64,000 nucleotides of DNA from Lachnospiraceae bacterium (GCA_018365895.1 JAGZJD010000002.1:31369-95368), one strand, 5' to 3'. Shown: positions 1 through 9,303, counted from the first letter of the stretch. The notes: generated by a model not told the origin, from the sequence alone. Program-made: numbers and translations.

Positions 1-998
1 ATTCGAATCACTTTCGCTGTAATTCCCGCTTCTTTTAAAATCGGAACTGCTCTCAGTGCAGCTTTTGTACCGGCTTCATCGCTGTCGTAAGTCAGATAAA
101 CTTCATTGACATACCGTTTGATCAGCTGTGCATGTCCTGCCGTCAGTGCCGTTCCAAGTGATGCCACCGCATTACTAAATCCTGCCTGATGCAGCGAAAT
201 CACATCCATATACCCCTCACAGATCAGAAAATACGGCTTTCTTGATGTTCTGGCGCGGTTCAGTCCATACAGATTCCGGCTTTTATCAAAAATCGGCGTC
301 TCCGGGGAGTTAAGATATTTTGGCTTTGCATCTCCCATGACTCTGCCGCCAAATCCAATTACTTTATTATTCACATCCATGATCGGAAACATAACACGAT
401 TCCAAAACTTATCATAAACGCCATTTCGTTCATCGATCGTAATGAGTCCCGCCTGTTGGAGCAATGTATCCGAATAACCTTTCATTTTCAGATAGCGGTA
501 CAGATCATCGCTGTATTTGTTAGAATAACCAAGCCCAAATGCAACAATTGTCTCATCACTCAGCTCCCGATCTTTCAGATAGCGGTACGCCTGCTGTCCA
601 TGTTCTGATTTTAATTGTGCATAATAGTACTTAGCAGCCAGCTTATTGATCTCCAGAAGCTGCATTCGCAGATCTGCCTTTGCTTTCGCCTCCTGAGAAT
701 ACTCTGCTTCCGGAAGATCGATTCCTGCCCGCTCGGCAAGCATTTTCAGAGCTTCCACAAAAGTAAAATTCTCATACTCCATAATAAAGGTAAATACGTT
801 TCCACCTGCTCCACATCCGAAGCAGTAATACATCTGCTTCTCCCGGCTCACAGAAAATGACGGAGATTTCTCATTATGGAATGGACACAGCCCAAAATAT
901 GAACTTCCTTTTTTCTGAAGTTTTACATATCCGGAAATCACATCTACAATATCATTTCTGGATCGCACTTCTTCAATAATCTCATCAGAATAGTACAC
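1..998 (-). CDS. dnaG: DNA primase DnaG, N-terminal part (cut by window edge)
   Basis: Makes RNA primers at the replication fork. About 332 residues are visible and the reading frame runs off the left edge. The CHC2 zinc finger is seen as C38-x2-H41 and C59-x2-C62, within GLCPFHNEKSPSF and MYYCFGCGAGG. The central primase fold follows (FGLGYS, FGGRVMGDAKPKYLNSPET), then the start of TOPRIM (ICEGYMDV, YDSDEAGTKAA). The start is taken as GTG at 998, giving V/M-YYSDEIIEEV, with GGAG 5-8 bases upstream; no ATG fits. It lies 96 bp downstream of dgt on the same strand. A sigma factor gene usually follows dnaG in Firmicutes but would lie outside the window. Confidence 0.95.
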   Translation of the reverse strand, partial: MYYSDEIIEEVRSRNDIVDVISGYVKLQKKGSSYFGLCPFHNEKSPSFSVSREKQMYYCFGCGAGGNVFTFIMEYENFTFVEALKMLAERAGIDLPEAEYSQEAKAKADLRMQLLEINKLAAKYYYAQLKSEHGQQAYRYLKDRELSDETIVAFGLGYSNKYSDDLYRYLKMKGYSDTLLQQAGLITIDERNGVYDKFWNRVMFPIMDVNNKVIGFGGRVMGDAKPKYLNSPETPIFDKSRNLYGLNRARTSRKPYFLICEGYMDVISLHQAGFSNAVASLGTALTAGHAQLIKRYVNEVYLTYDSDEAGTKAALRAVPILKEAGITAKVIR

Positions 999-1094
999 CA
1001 CTGTCTCCTTTCCGCTTATTTACGCTGAATTTCGAGAAGATCCTGATAAAAATCCCCTCTATATATTATATTCGACAAAAGTTCGTGATTTCCT

Positions 1095-2099
1095 TTAAAA
1101 ATTCCAAGATTCTGGAATAAAATTTTCCTGAAAGATTTTAATCGCATAAGTGTCCGTCATACCTGCGATATAATCACAGATCACCCGCTCCCGATGCTCC
1201 CCCGCATCGATCATGGCCAGATATTTATCCGGAAGCTTTTCGATATGTGTCTCATAGAAATGATACAGACTTTGAATCATATGAACTGCCTTTTCTTCTT
1301 CTCCCTTTGCCACCGGATTTTGATACACATGCTGAAACATAAATTTCCTCAGCCCCATCGTTGCCTCCTCAATATCCGGGGACATTCTGATAAACGGGCG
1401 GTTCATACTGTTGACAATCACATTATGTACCATCGTATTTAACCGTTCAGAAGATGTTTCGCCAAGCACACGCCTGTACATTTCCGGTATATCTGCTTCC
1501 ACAAGAACCCCGCCCCGTACTGCATCATCAATATCATGATTGATGTAAGCAATCTTATCTGACAGACGTACAATCTGTCCCTCCAGCGTCTGAGGAGTTC
1601 CGCTTGTCTTATGATTTAGTATTCCATCCAGCACTTCATAAGTCAAATTCAGCCCCTGTCCCTGCTTTTCAAGCTTTTCTACCACTCGGATACTCTGCTT
1701 ATTGTGCGAAAAGCCTTCCCGACAGACTGCATTCAGCGCACGCTCTCCTGCATGCCCAAACGGTGTGTGCCCAAGATCATGTCCTAGTGCGATTGCTTCT
1801 GCCAGATCCTCGTTAAGCCGCAATGCCTTGGCAATCGTTCGCGCATTCTGCGATACTTCCAGTGTATGCGTCAGCCGTGTGCGGTAGTGATCTCCTTTCG
1901 GCTGAAGAAATACCTGTGTTTTCTGCTTCAGCCTGCGAAATGCCTTTGAGTGAAGAATCCGGTCGCGATCCCGTTGAAACACCGGGCGGATATCACACTG
2001 CGGCTCCTCCCGTTTTCTTCCCTGTGAATCTTTGCTTTTCATAGCATAAAGACTCAAGTATTCATATTCTCTTTTTTCAAGCTGTTCCCGGATTGTCAT
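1095..2099 (-). CDS. dgt: dGTP triphosphohydrolase-like HD-domain protein
   Basis: Predicted to remove triphosphate from dGTP (or other dNTPs) and so help control the dNTP pool. It has 334 residues. The HD-domain metal ligands are visible as H78 (RLTHTLEVSQ), H107-D108 (GHDLGHTPFGHAGE) and a later Asp in DKIAYINHDIDD. A longer frame extends upstream, but ATG at 2099 (MTIREQLEKREYEYLS) is preceded by AAAGGAG at a good distance and matches the family's usual start. It has its own promoter and probably continues into dnaG. In this family the exact dNTP preference cannot be read from sequence. Confidence 0.93.
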   Translation of the reverse strand: MTIREQLEKREYEYLSLYAMKSKDSQGRKREEPQCDIRPVFQRDRDRILHSKAFRRLKQKTQVFLQPKGDHYRTRLTHTLEVSQNARTIAKALRLNEDLAEAIALGHDLGHTPFGHAGERALNAVCREGFSHNKQSIRVVEKLEKQGQGLNLTYEVLDGILNHKTSGTPQTLEGQIVRLSDKIAYINHDIDDAVRGGVLVEADIPEMYRRVLGETSSERLNTMVHNVIVNSMNRPFIRMSPDIEEATMGLRKFMFQHVYQNPVAKGEEEKAVHMIQSLYHFYETHIEKLPDKYLAMIDAGEHRERVICDYIAGMTDTYAIKIFQENFIPESWNF

Positions 2100-2159
2100 A
2101 CACTCGCTCCTTTCCCTTCCGTACGTTTCTTTTTTACACGATACGTTCCCATTACTCTT

Positions 2160-2187
2160 ATTATAGCGAAATTCCTTCTTTATGCAA
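2160..2187 (-). promoter_or_regulatory. Predicted sigma-A promoter of dgt(-dnaG)
   Basis: On the minus strand TTGCAT (2187-2182) is followed after 16 bp by a perfect TATAAT (2165-2160), about 60 bp upstream of the dgt start codon. It is divergent from the MATE promoter. Confidence 0.6.
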
Positions 2188-2229
2188 ACGATCCCCTCTT
2201 TAATTTTTTTATTTTTCCCAAAAAAAATC

Positions 2230-2259
2230 TTGAATCCATAAGCCATTTTCCTTTATAAT
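2230..2259 (+). promoter_or_regulatory. Predicted sigma-A promoter of the MATE transporter gene
   Basis: TTGAAT (2230-2235), an 18-bp spacer and TATAAT (2254-2259), about 46 bp upstream of the ATG at 2306. Confidence 0.6.
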
Positions 2260-2305
2260 AGCCTCTGGAATTTTTATACAAAATAAATTTAAGAAGGGTG
2301 ATACT

Positions 2306-3655
2306 ATGGAAAAAGATATGACTGCCGGAAGCCCGGCAAAGATGATACTGAATTTTACAATCCCTTTATTTCTCGGAAATGTATTTCAACAGTTTTACAG
2401 TATGGCAGATACCGTCATCGTCGGTAAGTTCGTAGGTACAAAAGCGTTGGCTGCCGTTGGTTCCACCGGTACGATCATGTTTCTCATTGTAACCAGCCTG
2501 ATTGGTATGACTGCCGGTTTTACTGTCCTGACTGCCCAGCGCTTTGGAGCCGGTGATCTTGCCGGAATGCGAAAATCTGTAGCCATGTCCGGGATTCTCT
2601 CTGCCATCATTTCAATCCTCATTACAATCATCAGTATGGCGGGAATGAAATCCCTTTTGACAATAATGAATACGCCACAAGACATATTTCATGATGCATA
2701 TGTATACATTATGATCATCTGTGGAGGAATCGTAGCACAGATTCTTTATAATCTGCTTTCCAGCATTTTAAGGGCCCTTGGAAACAGCAAAGTTCCTCTT
2801 TACTTTCTAATTTTTGCAGCGCTTATGAACATTATCTTGGATCTTGTATTTATTATCGGCTTTCATCTGGGCGCAGCCGGGGCAGCTTATGCCACCGTAA
2901 TCTCCCAGGGGCTCTCCGGCGTTCTTTGCCTGATTTATATTATTAAGAAAGTACCTATTCTGAAAATGCGAAAAGATGACTGGCGTATAGACTGGATTGT
3001 TGTAAAGTTTCAGTTGGCTATCGGGCTTCCAATGGCTTTCCAGTATTCGATCACAGCCGTAGGTACGCTCATGGTTCAGTCCGCTCTTAATATTCTCGGC
3101 TCTACTATGGTTGCTGCTTTCACAGCCGCATGCAAGATTGAACAGGTTGTAACACAAGCATTTGTTGCTATGGGAACTACTCTTTCTGTCTATTCTGCCC
3201 AGAACATGGGTGCCGGCAAAATCAAACGGATTCGACAGGGCTTTCGCGCTGCTACCTGGATGAGTTTCGTTTACGCCATTCTCAGCGGCCTTCTCATCAT
3301 GACTGTCGGCAAATATATGACCGTTTTCTTCGTCTCAGGAAATATTGGCGAAATTATGGATGCCGTAGATATTTATCTGAAATGTGTCGGCATCTTCTTC
3401 ATTCCACTGGCAGTAGTTAATCTCTACCGAAACGGAATTCAGGGAATGGGATTTGGACTTCTTCCGATGATGGCGGGAATTGCCGAATTGATTGGACGAG
3501 GCGTTACTGCCGTCATTGCTTCCCGACATGCAAGTTATCTCGGCATCTGTCTTGCAAGTCCTGCCGCCTGGATTCTTGCCGGGGCACTTCTTATTGTCAT
3601 GTATTTTTATATCATGAAACATAAAATGCCAATCCCAGAAGAAACTGCTCCTTAA
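2306..3655 (+). CDS. MATE family efflux transporter
   Basis: Membrane antiporter of the MATE family (DinF/NorM-like), expected to export drugs or metabolites using an Na+ or H+ gradient. The 449 residues hold about twelve hydrophobic helices in two repeats. The first repeat opens with the family-typical stretch KMILNFTIPLFLGNVFQQFY followed by DTVIVGKFVG, and the second with FQLAIGLPMAFQYSITAVG. The start is ATG at 2306 behind GAAGGGTG. It is a single-gene unit between its own promoter and a terminator at 3658-3695. The substrate cannot be inferred. Confidence 0.93.
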   Translation: MEKDMTAGSPAKMILNFTIPLFLGNVFQQFYSMADTVIVGKFVGTKALAAVGSTGTIMFLIVTSLIGMTAGFTVLTAQRFGAGDLAGMRKSVAMSGILSAIISILITIISMAGMKSLLTIMNTPQDIFHDAYVYIMIICGGIVAQILYNLLSSILRALGNSKVPLYFLIFAALMNIILDLVFIIGFHLGAAGAAYATVISQGLSGVLCLIYIIKKVPILKMRKDDWRIDWIVVKFQLAIGLPMAFQYSITAVGTLMVQSALNILGSTMVAAFTAACKIEQVVTQAFVAMGTTLSVYSAQNMGAGKIKRIRQGFRAATWMSFVYAILSGLLIMTVGKYMTVFFVSGNIGEIMDAVDIYLKCVGIFFIPLAVVNLYRNGIQGMGFGLLPMMAGIAELIGRGVTAVIASRHASYLGICLASPAAWILAGALLIVMYFYIMKHKMPIPEETAP

Positions 3656-3657
3656 CG

Positions 3658-3695
3658 AAAAAGCTTCCCTCCGTATCTTGGAAGGAAGCTTTTTT
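3658..3695. terminator. Bidirectional intrinsic terminator
   Basis: An 11-bp stem (AAAAAGCTTCC at 3658-3668 with GGAAGCTTTTT at 3684-3694) is flanked by a T run on the plus side and A run on the other side. It ends both the MATE gene and the convergent PPK2 gene. Confidence 0.85.
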
Positions 3696-3696
3696 A

Positions 3697-5208
3697 TTAT
3701 GATTCTTTATTTTTCTCTTTGGCAATACGCTTTTCAATTGCATCTGCCACTGTCTCCAGCACCTTGATTCTTGCAAAACGCTTGTCATTGCCTTCTACAA
3801 CAATCCACGGCGCATATGGCGTAGAAGTGCGGATCAGCATTTCATTTACTGCTTTTTCATAGGCATCCCATTTCTCACGGTTACGCCAGTCTTCTTCCGT
3901 AATCTTCCACTGTTTTTCCGGATTTTCCTGACGCTCACGGAATCGTCTCGCCTGTTCTTCCTTGTCAATATGCATCCAGAATTTCAGTACAATTGCACCT
4001 GCGTCTGCCAGGTCTTTCTCCATATCATTAATTTCCCGATAAGCGCGTTTCCATTCCTGTTCGGTGCAGAATCCTTCAATCCTTTCTACCATAACCCGCC
4101 CATACCATGTCCGATCATAGATTGCAATGTGTCCGGCCTTTGGCATTGTTTTCCAAAATCTCCAAAGATAATGATGTACTTTCTCGATATCATTCGGCGC
4201 ACAGACCGGATTGACAACAAATCCTCTCGGATCCATCTTCGCTGTCAACCTCCGGATAGCTCCTCCTTTTCCTCCGGCATCCCATCCTTCAAATCCAATC
4301 ACAACCGGAATCCTTCTGCGATATAATTCATTATGAAGCAATGCGATTTTTTTCTGAAGTTTTTTTAATTTCTTTTTATATGTCTCCCTCGGACAGGTCA
4401 GTGACAGATCTGTTTTTGAAAGCGTGGATACTTCCAGTTCTTTCCACAGGCCATCTTCCGCTTTCTGATGTTTTTCTTCCTGAATGCGTTCTTTCTGAAC
4501 TCTTTTTGCCGCTGTTTCCAACGCTTTATTCACAATTGATAAGATCTTTACCTCTGCAAATCTCTTATCAACTGCTTCTACAATATTCCACGGTGCATAA
4601 TCGGTATCTGTTTTCTGCAGCATCTCTTCATTCAGCGCTTCATACTGTTCAAAAGCTCTGTTCCGCTTCCAGTCTTCTTTCGTCACACGCCAGGCAGTCT
4701 CTTTGGATTTTTCCAGCTTCTCAAACCGTTGTTTCTGCTCTTTCTTATCAATATCCAAAAACAATTTAATCAATACCATACCGCCATCTGTAATCTGACG
4801 TTCAAATGACAGTATGGAACGAAAAGCATTCTCTACCGTATGCTCATCTGACTTTTTTTCAAAGCGTTCTGCCAATACTTTCTGATACCAGCTGCTGTCA
4901 AAAATGCTTATATTGCCATTCGCCGGCATCTTATCCCAGAATCTCCACAAAAACGGATGCATCCGTTCTTCTTCCGTTTCATTTTTTACTGCATAAACCC
5001 GAAAACCTCTTGGATCCAGATTCTGAATCATCCGACCAATCTGAACTCCTTTTCCGGAAGCATCATAGCCCTCAAATACAATCATTACCGGGATATCAAG
5101 CTGTCTGCACAAGCGCTGCAGTTCACCGAGCCGCTGTCCAAGCTGTGATACCCGCTTTTGATATTCATCTTTGTCCATTTTCTTTGTTAAGTCAATTTTC
5201 TCCAGCAT
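3697..5208 (-). CDS. pap: Two-domain PPK2 polyphosphate phosphotransferase (polyphosphate:AMP type)
   Basis: Transfers phosphate from inorganic polyphosphate to nucleotides; the fused two-domain architecture is that of polyphosphate:AMP phosphotransferases. The 503 residues hold two PPK2 domains, about 1-235 and 275-500. Walker A loops are GYDASGKG (47-54) and GWDAGGKG (308-315). The C-terminal domain keeps the DRTWYGRVMVERIEG motif. The N-terminal copy reads DSSWYQKVLAERFEK and has lost the Arg and Gly of that motif, so it may be weakly active or structural (inference). A coiled, charged linker lies around 236-260. The start ATG at 5208 has AGGAGG upstream. It lies 66 bp downstream of the ABC exporter genes. 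Confidence 0.92.
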   Translation of the reverse strand: MLEKIDLTKKMDKDEYQKRVSQLGQRLGELQRLCRQLDIPVMIVFEGYDASGKGVQIGRMIQNLDPRGFRVYAVKNETEEERMHPFLWRFWDKMPANGNISIFDSSWYQKVLAERFEKKSDEHTVENAFRSILSFERQITDGGMVLIKLFLDIDKKEQKQRFEKLEKSKETAWRVTKEDWKRNRAFEQYEALNEEMLQKTDTDYAPWNIVEAVDKRFAEVKILSIVNKALETAAKRVQKERIQEEKHQKAEDGLWKELEVSTLSKTDLSLTCPRETYKKKLKKLQKKIALLHNELYRRRIPVVIGFEGWDAGGKGGAIRRLTAKMDPRGFVVNPVCAPNDIEKVHHYLWRFWKTMPKAGHIAIYDRTWYGRVMVERIEGFCTEQEWKRAYREINDMEKDLADAGAIVLKFWMHIDKEEQARRFRERQENPEKQWKITEEDWRNREKWDAYEKAVNEMLIRTSTPYAPWIVVEGNDKRFARIKVLETVADAIEKRIAKEKNKES

Positions 5209-5274
5209 AATATCCTCCTGTCTTTATTCATCTGCATCTTTGAGGATAATTATACGCTTTTTTCAGAAAATTTT

Positions 5275-7104
5275 CTATGAATTCTTAACGGAATCTTTTT
5301 CCAATTCTTTTCTGAACTGGTGCGTATACAGATCATAATAATGACCTCTCTTTGCCATTAATTCTTCGTGACTTCCCCGCTCAATAATATCTCCGTCTTG
5401 AACGACAAGAATAATGTCTGCCTGCCTGATCGTGGAAAGGCGGTGTGCAATGATAAAAGAAGTCCGATCCTGGAGCAGATAGTCAACTGCTTCCTGAATT
5501 AACTGCTCTGTCTCTGTATCAATAGAAGCTGTAGCCTCATCAAGAATGAAAATAGCCGGATCTGCCAATACTGCGCGGGCAAAAGAAACAAGCTGCTTTT
5601 CTCCTGTAGAAAGGGAATCTCCGCCTTCTCCAACATCACTATTCCACCCCTGTTCCAAATGTCGCACGACTTTATCCGCAGATACTCTTGCCGCTGCCGC
5701 TTTTACTTCTTCATCTGTTGCTTCCAAACGTCCATAACGAATATTTTCCATGACACTTCCAGAAAACAGATGTGGATTCTGAAGTACATATCCAATATGG
5801 CTGTGAAGCCATAGCTGACTTCGTTCCCGGTAGTCTCGTCCATCAATTAAGATTCTGCCCTTTGTCGGTTCAAAAAATCTGCAGACAAGATTTACAATGG
5901 TACTCTTTCCGGCTCCTGTTTCTCCAACAATTGCCACTGTTGTTCCTGCCGGTACTTTTAAATTAAAATCTTTCAAAATATATTCGTTTCCATCCGGATA
6001 TTTAAAAGATACATGTTCAAACTCAATCTCCCCGCGGATTGGCTCAAAGTTTTCTGTTTTCGGTTCAAACACATCTCCATAAGTCTCTGTAACTTCTTTT
6101 GTATCGCGGATCTGCGGTTCCTCATCGAGAAGTCCCATTACCCGCTCAATATTCGCCTGAGCTGAAATTAATTCGGACAGGTTTCGGGCAATCTGCTGGA
6201 TAGGCTCAAACAAATTGACCGCGTACGCCGTAAAAGCCGACAGTGTTCCGATCTCAAGCGCATGATCAAGCACCATCATTCCTCCATTCTTAAGAATGAT
6301 TGCTGTAGCCACCGAGCCAAAGAGTACGATTAGGGAAATATAGACCGCATTTAGTCTTGCCCCGCGGATACCGCTCATTCTCATATCCGCTGTTACTTCC
6401 CGGAATTCCCGCGTGTTTTTCCCCTCAATCACAAGCGTTTTGGACGTCTTGGCTCCCATAATCCCTTCATTATAGGCGCTGGTAATTTTCGAATTCTGTT
6501 TTCGTATTCTTCTGTTCCAGTGCAGAATCCGTTTCTGAAAATATCCGGTCAGGAACACAATAAACGGAACAATCAGAATTACCCAGAGCGCCAATTTGAA
6601 ATTCAAAAATGACATAGCGATCAGTACGCCGATCACATAAGTCAGCGCCCATAAAATATCTACGAGATTCCATGCAATTAATCCGCTGATTCTTCCCGTA
6701 TCGCTCATAACGCGGGCCAGAATATATCCTACCGGCGTCACATTATAATAAGAAAATGACAATGTCTGCAAATGTTTAAAACATGCAAACCTCATATCTC
6801 TTAAGAGATTCAGCTCAATCCTTGTAGAACCCCTTGTAAATACAATTACGCTCAGTGACTGTATTAGAATTACAACGCCATAAACAGCGGCGAATCTCCA
6901 TATATGTTCTACCGTACCTGCTTCAATAAATTCATCTACTGCATACCGCTGAAACAGTGGCAGCATAATATCGATAAGCGCACATACAAGATTAAAAAAC
7001 AATACGATTGCAAATGTTTTATAAAATGGTTTAAAAAACGGAAGCAATCGTTTCCAGATTTTTAAATCAAATTCACTGCTGTATTCTTTTTCTTCTATCT
7101 TCAT
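5275..7104 (-). CDS. ABC exporter half-transporter, subunit 2 of a heterodimer
   Basis: Type IV (MsbA/LmrA-like) exporter subunit of 609 residues: six membrane helices in about 1-320, then a nucleotide-binding domain. Walker A GETGAGKST is at 394-402 and Walker B FILDEATAS has the catalytic Glu at 523. The H-loop His is at 554 (IIAHRLST). The ABC signature is LSTGE (498-502) instead of LSGGQ. Together with the Asp-for-Glu change in the neighbour, this marks an asymmetric heterodimer with one degenerate ATP site (known for BmrCD, LmrCD and TM287/288). It starts 6 bp after the partner gene ends, behind GGGAGG. The substrate is unknown; drugs, peptides or lipids are possible. Confidence 0.93.
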   Translation of the reverse strand: MKIEEKEYSSEFDLKIWKRLLPFFKPFYKTFAIVLFFNLVCALIDIMLPLFQRYAVDEFIEAGTVEHIWRFAAVYGVVILIQSLSVIVFTRGSTRIELNLLRDMRFACFKHLQTLSFSYYNVTPVGYILARVMSDTGRISGLIAWNLVDILWALTYVIGVLIAMSFLNFKLALWVILIVPFIVFLTGYFQKRILHWNRRIRKQNSKITSAYNEGIMGAKTSKTLVIEGKNTREFREVTADMRMSGIRGARLNAVYISLIVLFGSVATAIILKNGGMMVLDHALEIGTLSAFTAYAVNLFEPIQQIARNLSELISAQANIERVMGLLDEEPQIRDTKEVTETYGDVFEPKTENFEPIRGEIEFEHVSFKYPDGNEYILKDFNLKVPAGTTVAIVGETGAGKSTIVNLVCRFFEPTKGRILIDGRDYRERSQLWLHSHIGYVLQNPHLFSGSVMENIRYGRLEATDEEVKAAAARVSADKVVRHLEQGWNSDVGEGGDSLSTGEKQLVSFARAVLADPAIFILDEATASIDTETEQLIQEAVDYLLQDRTSFIIAHRLSTIRQADIILVVQDGDIIERGSHEELMAKRGHYYDLYTHQFRKELEKDSVKNS

Positions 7105-7110
7105 TGTTAA

Positions 7111-8883
7111 TTACCTCCCTTCTTCCTGCTGTCCCATCTGAATATCATGGATCTTCCGATAAGTTCCTCCAAGTTCCATTAATTCTTCATGAGATCCCAT
7201 TTCTGTAATTTTTCCATCCGAAAGTACCATAATCTTATCTGCCTGCATCAGCGTAGTAATTCGATGAGAGATCAAAATTACCGTTGCCTGATTCATCCGT
7301 TCTTTCAGTGCTGTACGAATCTTAATATCTGTCTCTGTGTCCACTGCTGAAAGCGAATCGTCAAAAATCATAATATCTGCATTTTGCATCAGCATCCGGG
7401 CAATCGCCACTCTCTGCTTCTGACCTCCGGAAAGTGTTACTCCCCTCTCTCCTACAATGGTGTCATAACCATCTGTAAAACTGTCGATGGCGCTGTCTAC
7501 ACATGCAATCTCACAAGCTTTCTTAATTTCTCCCAGAGTCGCTTCCTCCAATGTAATACCGATATTTTCCTGAATTGTCCGGGAATAGAGAAACGGTTCC
7601 TGCAGTACAAGTCCCACATGTTTTCTAAGATAGCTTTTCTGAATATTTCGGATATCGGTATCTCCGATTAAAATCCTTCCTTCTCCTTCTTTCAATTCAT
7701 ATAAACTGTTAATCAAATGTACAAGCGTACTTTTACCGCTTCCTGTCGTTCCCAGGATGGCAAATGTTTTGCCTGCTTCAATAGTAAAATTCAAGTCTTT
7801 TACAATTGGCTGCCCCTCTTCGTATCCAAATGTCACATGTTCAAAATGAATATCCTGATTCATCGGAGGTGTGCATGCGTCCGGAGCATCTTTCTCTGAT
7901 TCGCTGTCTAATATGTATGCCAGACGGTCAATAGAAACTCCTGCTTTACTCATTTCCGAGAGTACACGACCGAGACTTCTTACCGGCCAGATCAATGTCG
8001 CATTGTAAGACACCAAGGCCAGAAATTCTCCCAGCGTAATATTTCCATTCACTGTTGAAATTGTTCCCAGTGTGATAATCAACATCACCTGAAGACCGGT
8101 AATCAAATCTCCTGTTCCCCAGTACAGACTCATAATCTTCCCAAGACGGATCCACATATTAGAAAAATCAATATTTTTTTCCTGAAACCGTTCCGTTTCA
8201 TAACGCTCCCGTCCAAAAGCCCGAACGACACGGACACCAGTAAGGTTTTCCTGCACTTGTGTAGAAAGCCGTCCTTCCGCCTCATCTGCATCCAGAAATT
8301 TATTTCCGATCTTTCCATAAAAATAGCCGGAATAAAGTACAATAACCGGAATAAATATAATTGCGATCATCGTAATCTTTACACTCATTGAAAGCATTAC
8401 GCTGACTGAGAATAAAATCAAAAAGCAAATACGAAATACTTCCAGCAGCTGATTCGTGATAAAGTTTTTAACCACTTCTACATCCGAAGTACATCTCTGA
8501 ATAATCTCTCCGGTCTGGTGCTTCGTATGCCACTCGAACGGCAGCGTCTGGATATGTGCAAACAACGTATCTCTAAAATCTTTCACAAAATGCTCAGATC
8601 CTTTTGCGGTAAATGTTCTCGCCCAATAATTGCAAAGCATATTCAGACATGCGATGATAATAACCGCTGTTGCTGCGGCAGTCAGCATTGTCCCCGGATC
8701 AGAAAACACTTTCAGGCTCTGCGGAAGCGGCTCACTTCCGAGAATAGAATCTACACTCGTTCGAATGATCTGTGGAATAATCGCATTCAATACTGTATTG
8801 CCCATTGAAAATATAAGGGCTAATACAAAAAAATGTGTATTTCCTTTTAAAAAACGTAAGATAACTTTTGCCTTCCCCTTCAT
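7111..8883 (-). CDS. ABC exporter half-transporter, subunit 1 of a heterodimer
   Basis: A 590-residue membrane exporter subunit: six helices in about 1-315 and a nucleotide-binding domain. Walker A GTTGSGKST is at 378-386, a canonical signature LSGGQ at 484-488 and the H-loop His at 540. After Walker B the sequence is MIFDDSLSAVD, so the catalytic Glu is replaced by Asp509. Its own Walker A/B would pair with the partner's odd LSTGE signature to form the non-hydrolytic site, while its good signature completes the partner's active site. It is first in the two-gene operon and has AGGAGG before ATG 8883. Confidence 0.93.
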   Translation of the reverse strand: MKGKAKVILRFLKGNTHFFVLALIFSMGNTVLNAIIPQIIRTSVDSILGSEPLPQSLKVFSDPGTMLTAAATAVIIIACLNMLCNYWARTFTAKGSEHFVKDFRDTLFAHIQTLPFEWHTKHQTGEIIQRCTSDVEVVKNFITNQLLEVFRICFLILFSVSVMLSMSVKITMIAIIFIPVIVLYSGYFYGKIGNKFLDADEAEGRLSTQVQENLTGVRVVRAFGRERYETERFQEKNIDFSNMWIRLGKIMSLYWGTGDLITGLQVMLIITLGTISTVNGNITLGEFLALVSYNATLIWPVRSLGRVLSEMSKAGVSIDRLAYILDSESEKDAPDACTPPMNQDIHFEHVTFGYEEGQPIVKDLNFTIEAGKTFAILGTTGSGKSTLVHLINSLYELKEGEGRILIGDTDIRNIQKSYLRKHVGLVLQEPFLYSRTIQENIGITLEEATLGEIKKACEIACVDSAIDSFTDGYDTIVGERGVTLSGGQKQRVAIARMLMQNADIMIFDDSLSAVDTETDIKIRTALKERMNQATVILISHRITTLMQADKIMVLSDGKITEMGSHEELMELGGTYRKIHDIQMGQQEEGR

Positions 8884-8995
8884 GATATCCTCCTTTTCAC
8901 TTACCTTTTCTTATATATCATTTTTACATAATATTTTTTGGATGCCAGCTGATCTTGACACGCAAAAGAATATTTATGTTTCATAAATGCACGAA

Positions 8996-9025
8996 AAAAG
9001 AGTATTGCATATGCAATACTCTTTT
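8996..9025. terminator. Intrinsic terminator after the tRNA-Leu gene
   Basis: A perfect 30-bp palindrome (15-bp arms centred at 9010/9011) ends in A/T runs. It lies directly 3' of the tRNA-Leu gene on the minus strand. Confidence 0.85.
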
Positions 9026-9032
9026 CATATAG

Positions 9033-9117
9033 TGCGGAAGATGGGACTTGAACCCACACGATCGCATTGATCACAAGATCCTTAGTCTTGCTCGTCTGCC
9101 AGTTCCGACACTTCCGC
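9033..9117 (-). tRNA. tRNA-Leu, anticodon AAG
   Basis: An 85-nt class II tRNA. The acceptor arms GCGGAAG and CTTCCGC pair perfectly, with discriminator A at 9033. The anticodon arm is CAAGA-CTAAGGA-TCTTG, so the anticodon is A34-A35-G36 (reads CTT, and CTC/CTA if A34 is deaminated to inosine). A long variable arm contains a GATC/GATC stem, and the T arm contains TTCAAGT. CCA is not encoded. It has its own consensus promoter and terminator. Confidence 0.95.
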
Positions 9118-9138
9118 GTGCCTCATCGGTACTTGTAT

Positions 9139-9167
9139 ATAATACTATATATTCTTGCATATGTCAA
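9139..9167 (-). promoter_or_regulatory. Promoter of tRNA-Leu
   Basis: TTGACA (9167-9162), a 17-bp spacer and TATTAT (9144-9139) lie about 20 bp upstream of the mature tRNA 5' end. Confidence 0.8.
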
Positions 9168-9232
9168 CTACTTTTTTAATTTTTTTTATTTTTTTCTGTA
9201 GCTGCTGTATGCAAAGGTTTGGGGCAATCCAA

Positions 9233-9253
9233 CGACTCCCCAAAAGGGAGTCG
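9233..9253. other. Stable hairpin in the 3' region of the rplT transcript
   Basis: CGACTCCC (9233-9240) pairs with GGGAGTCG (9246-9253) across a five-base loop, about 50 bp downstream of rplT. No U run follows in either direction, so it is not a standard intrinsic terminator. It may protect the 3' end of the ribosomal-protein mRNA. The rest of 9168-9303 shows only an A/T-rich stretch and nothing recognisable. Confidence 0.5.
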
Positions 9254-9303
9254 CCCTCAAAACAATTTGACGTAAATCAAACCCCTATGAAGTGAAACTT
9301 CAA

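Noticed and set aside
9233..9253. Hairpin downstream of rplT read as an intrinsic terminator.
   Set aside because: No T run follows on either strand.
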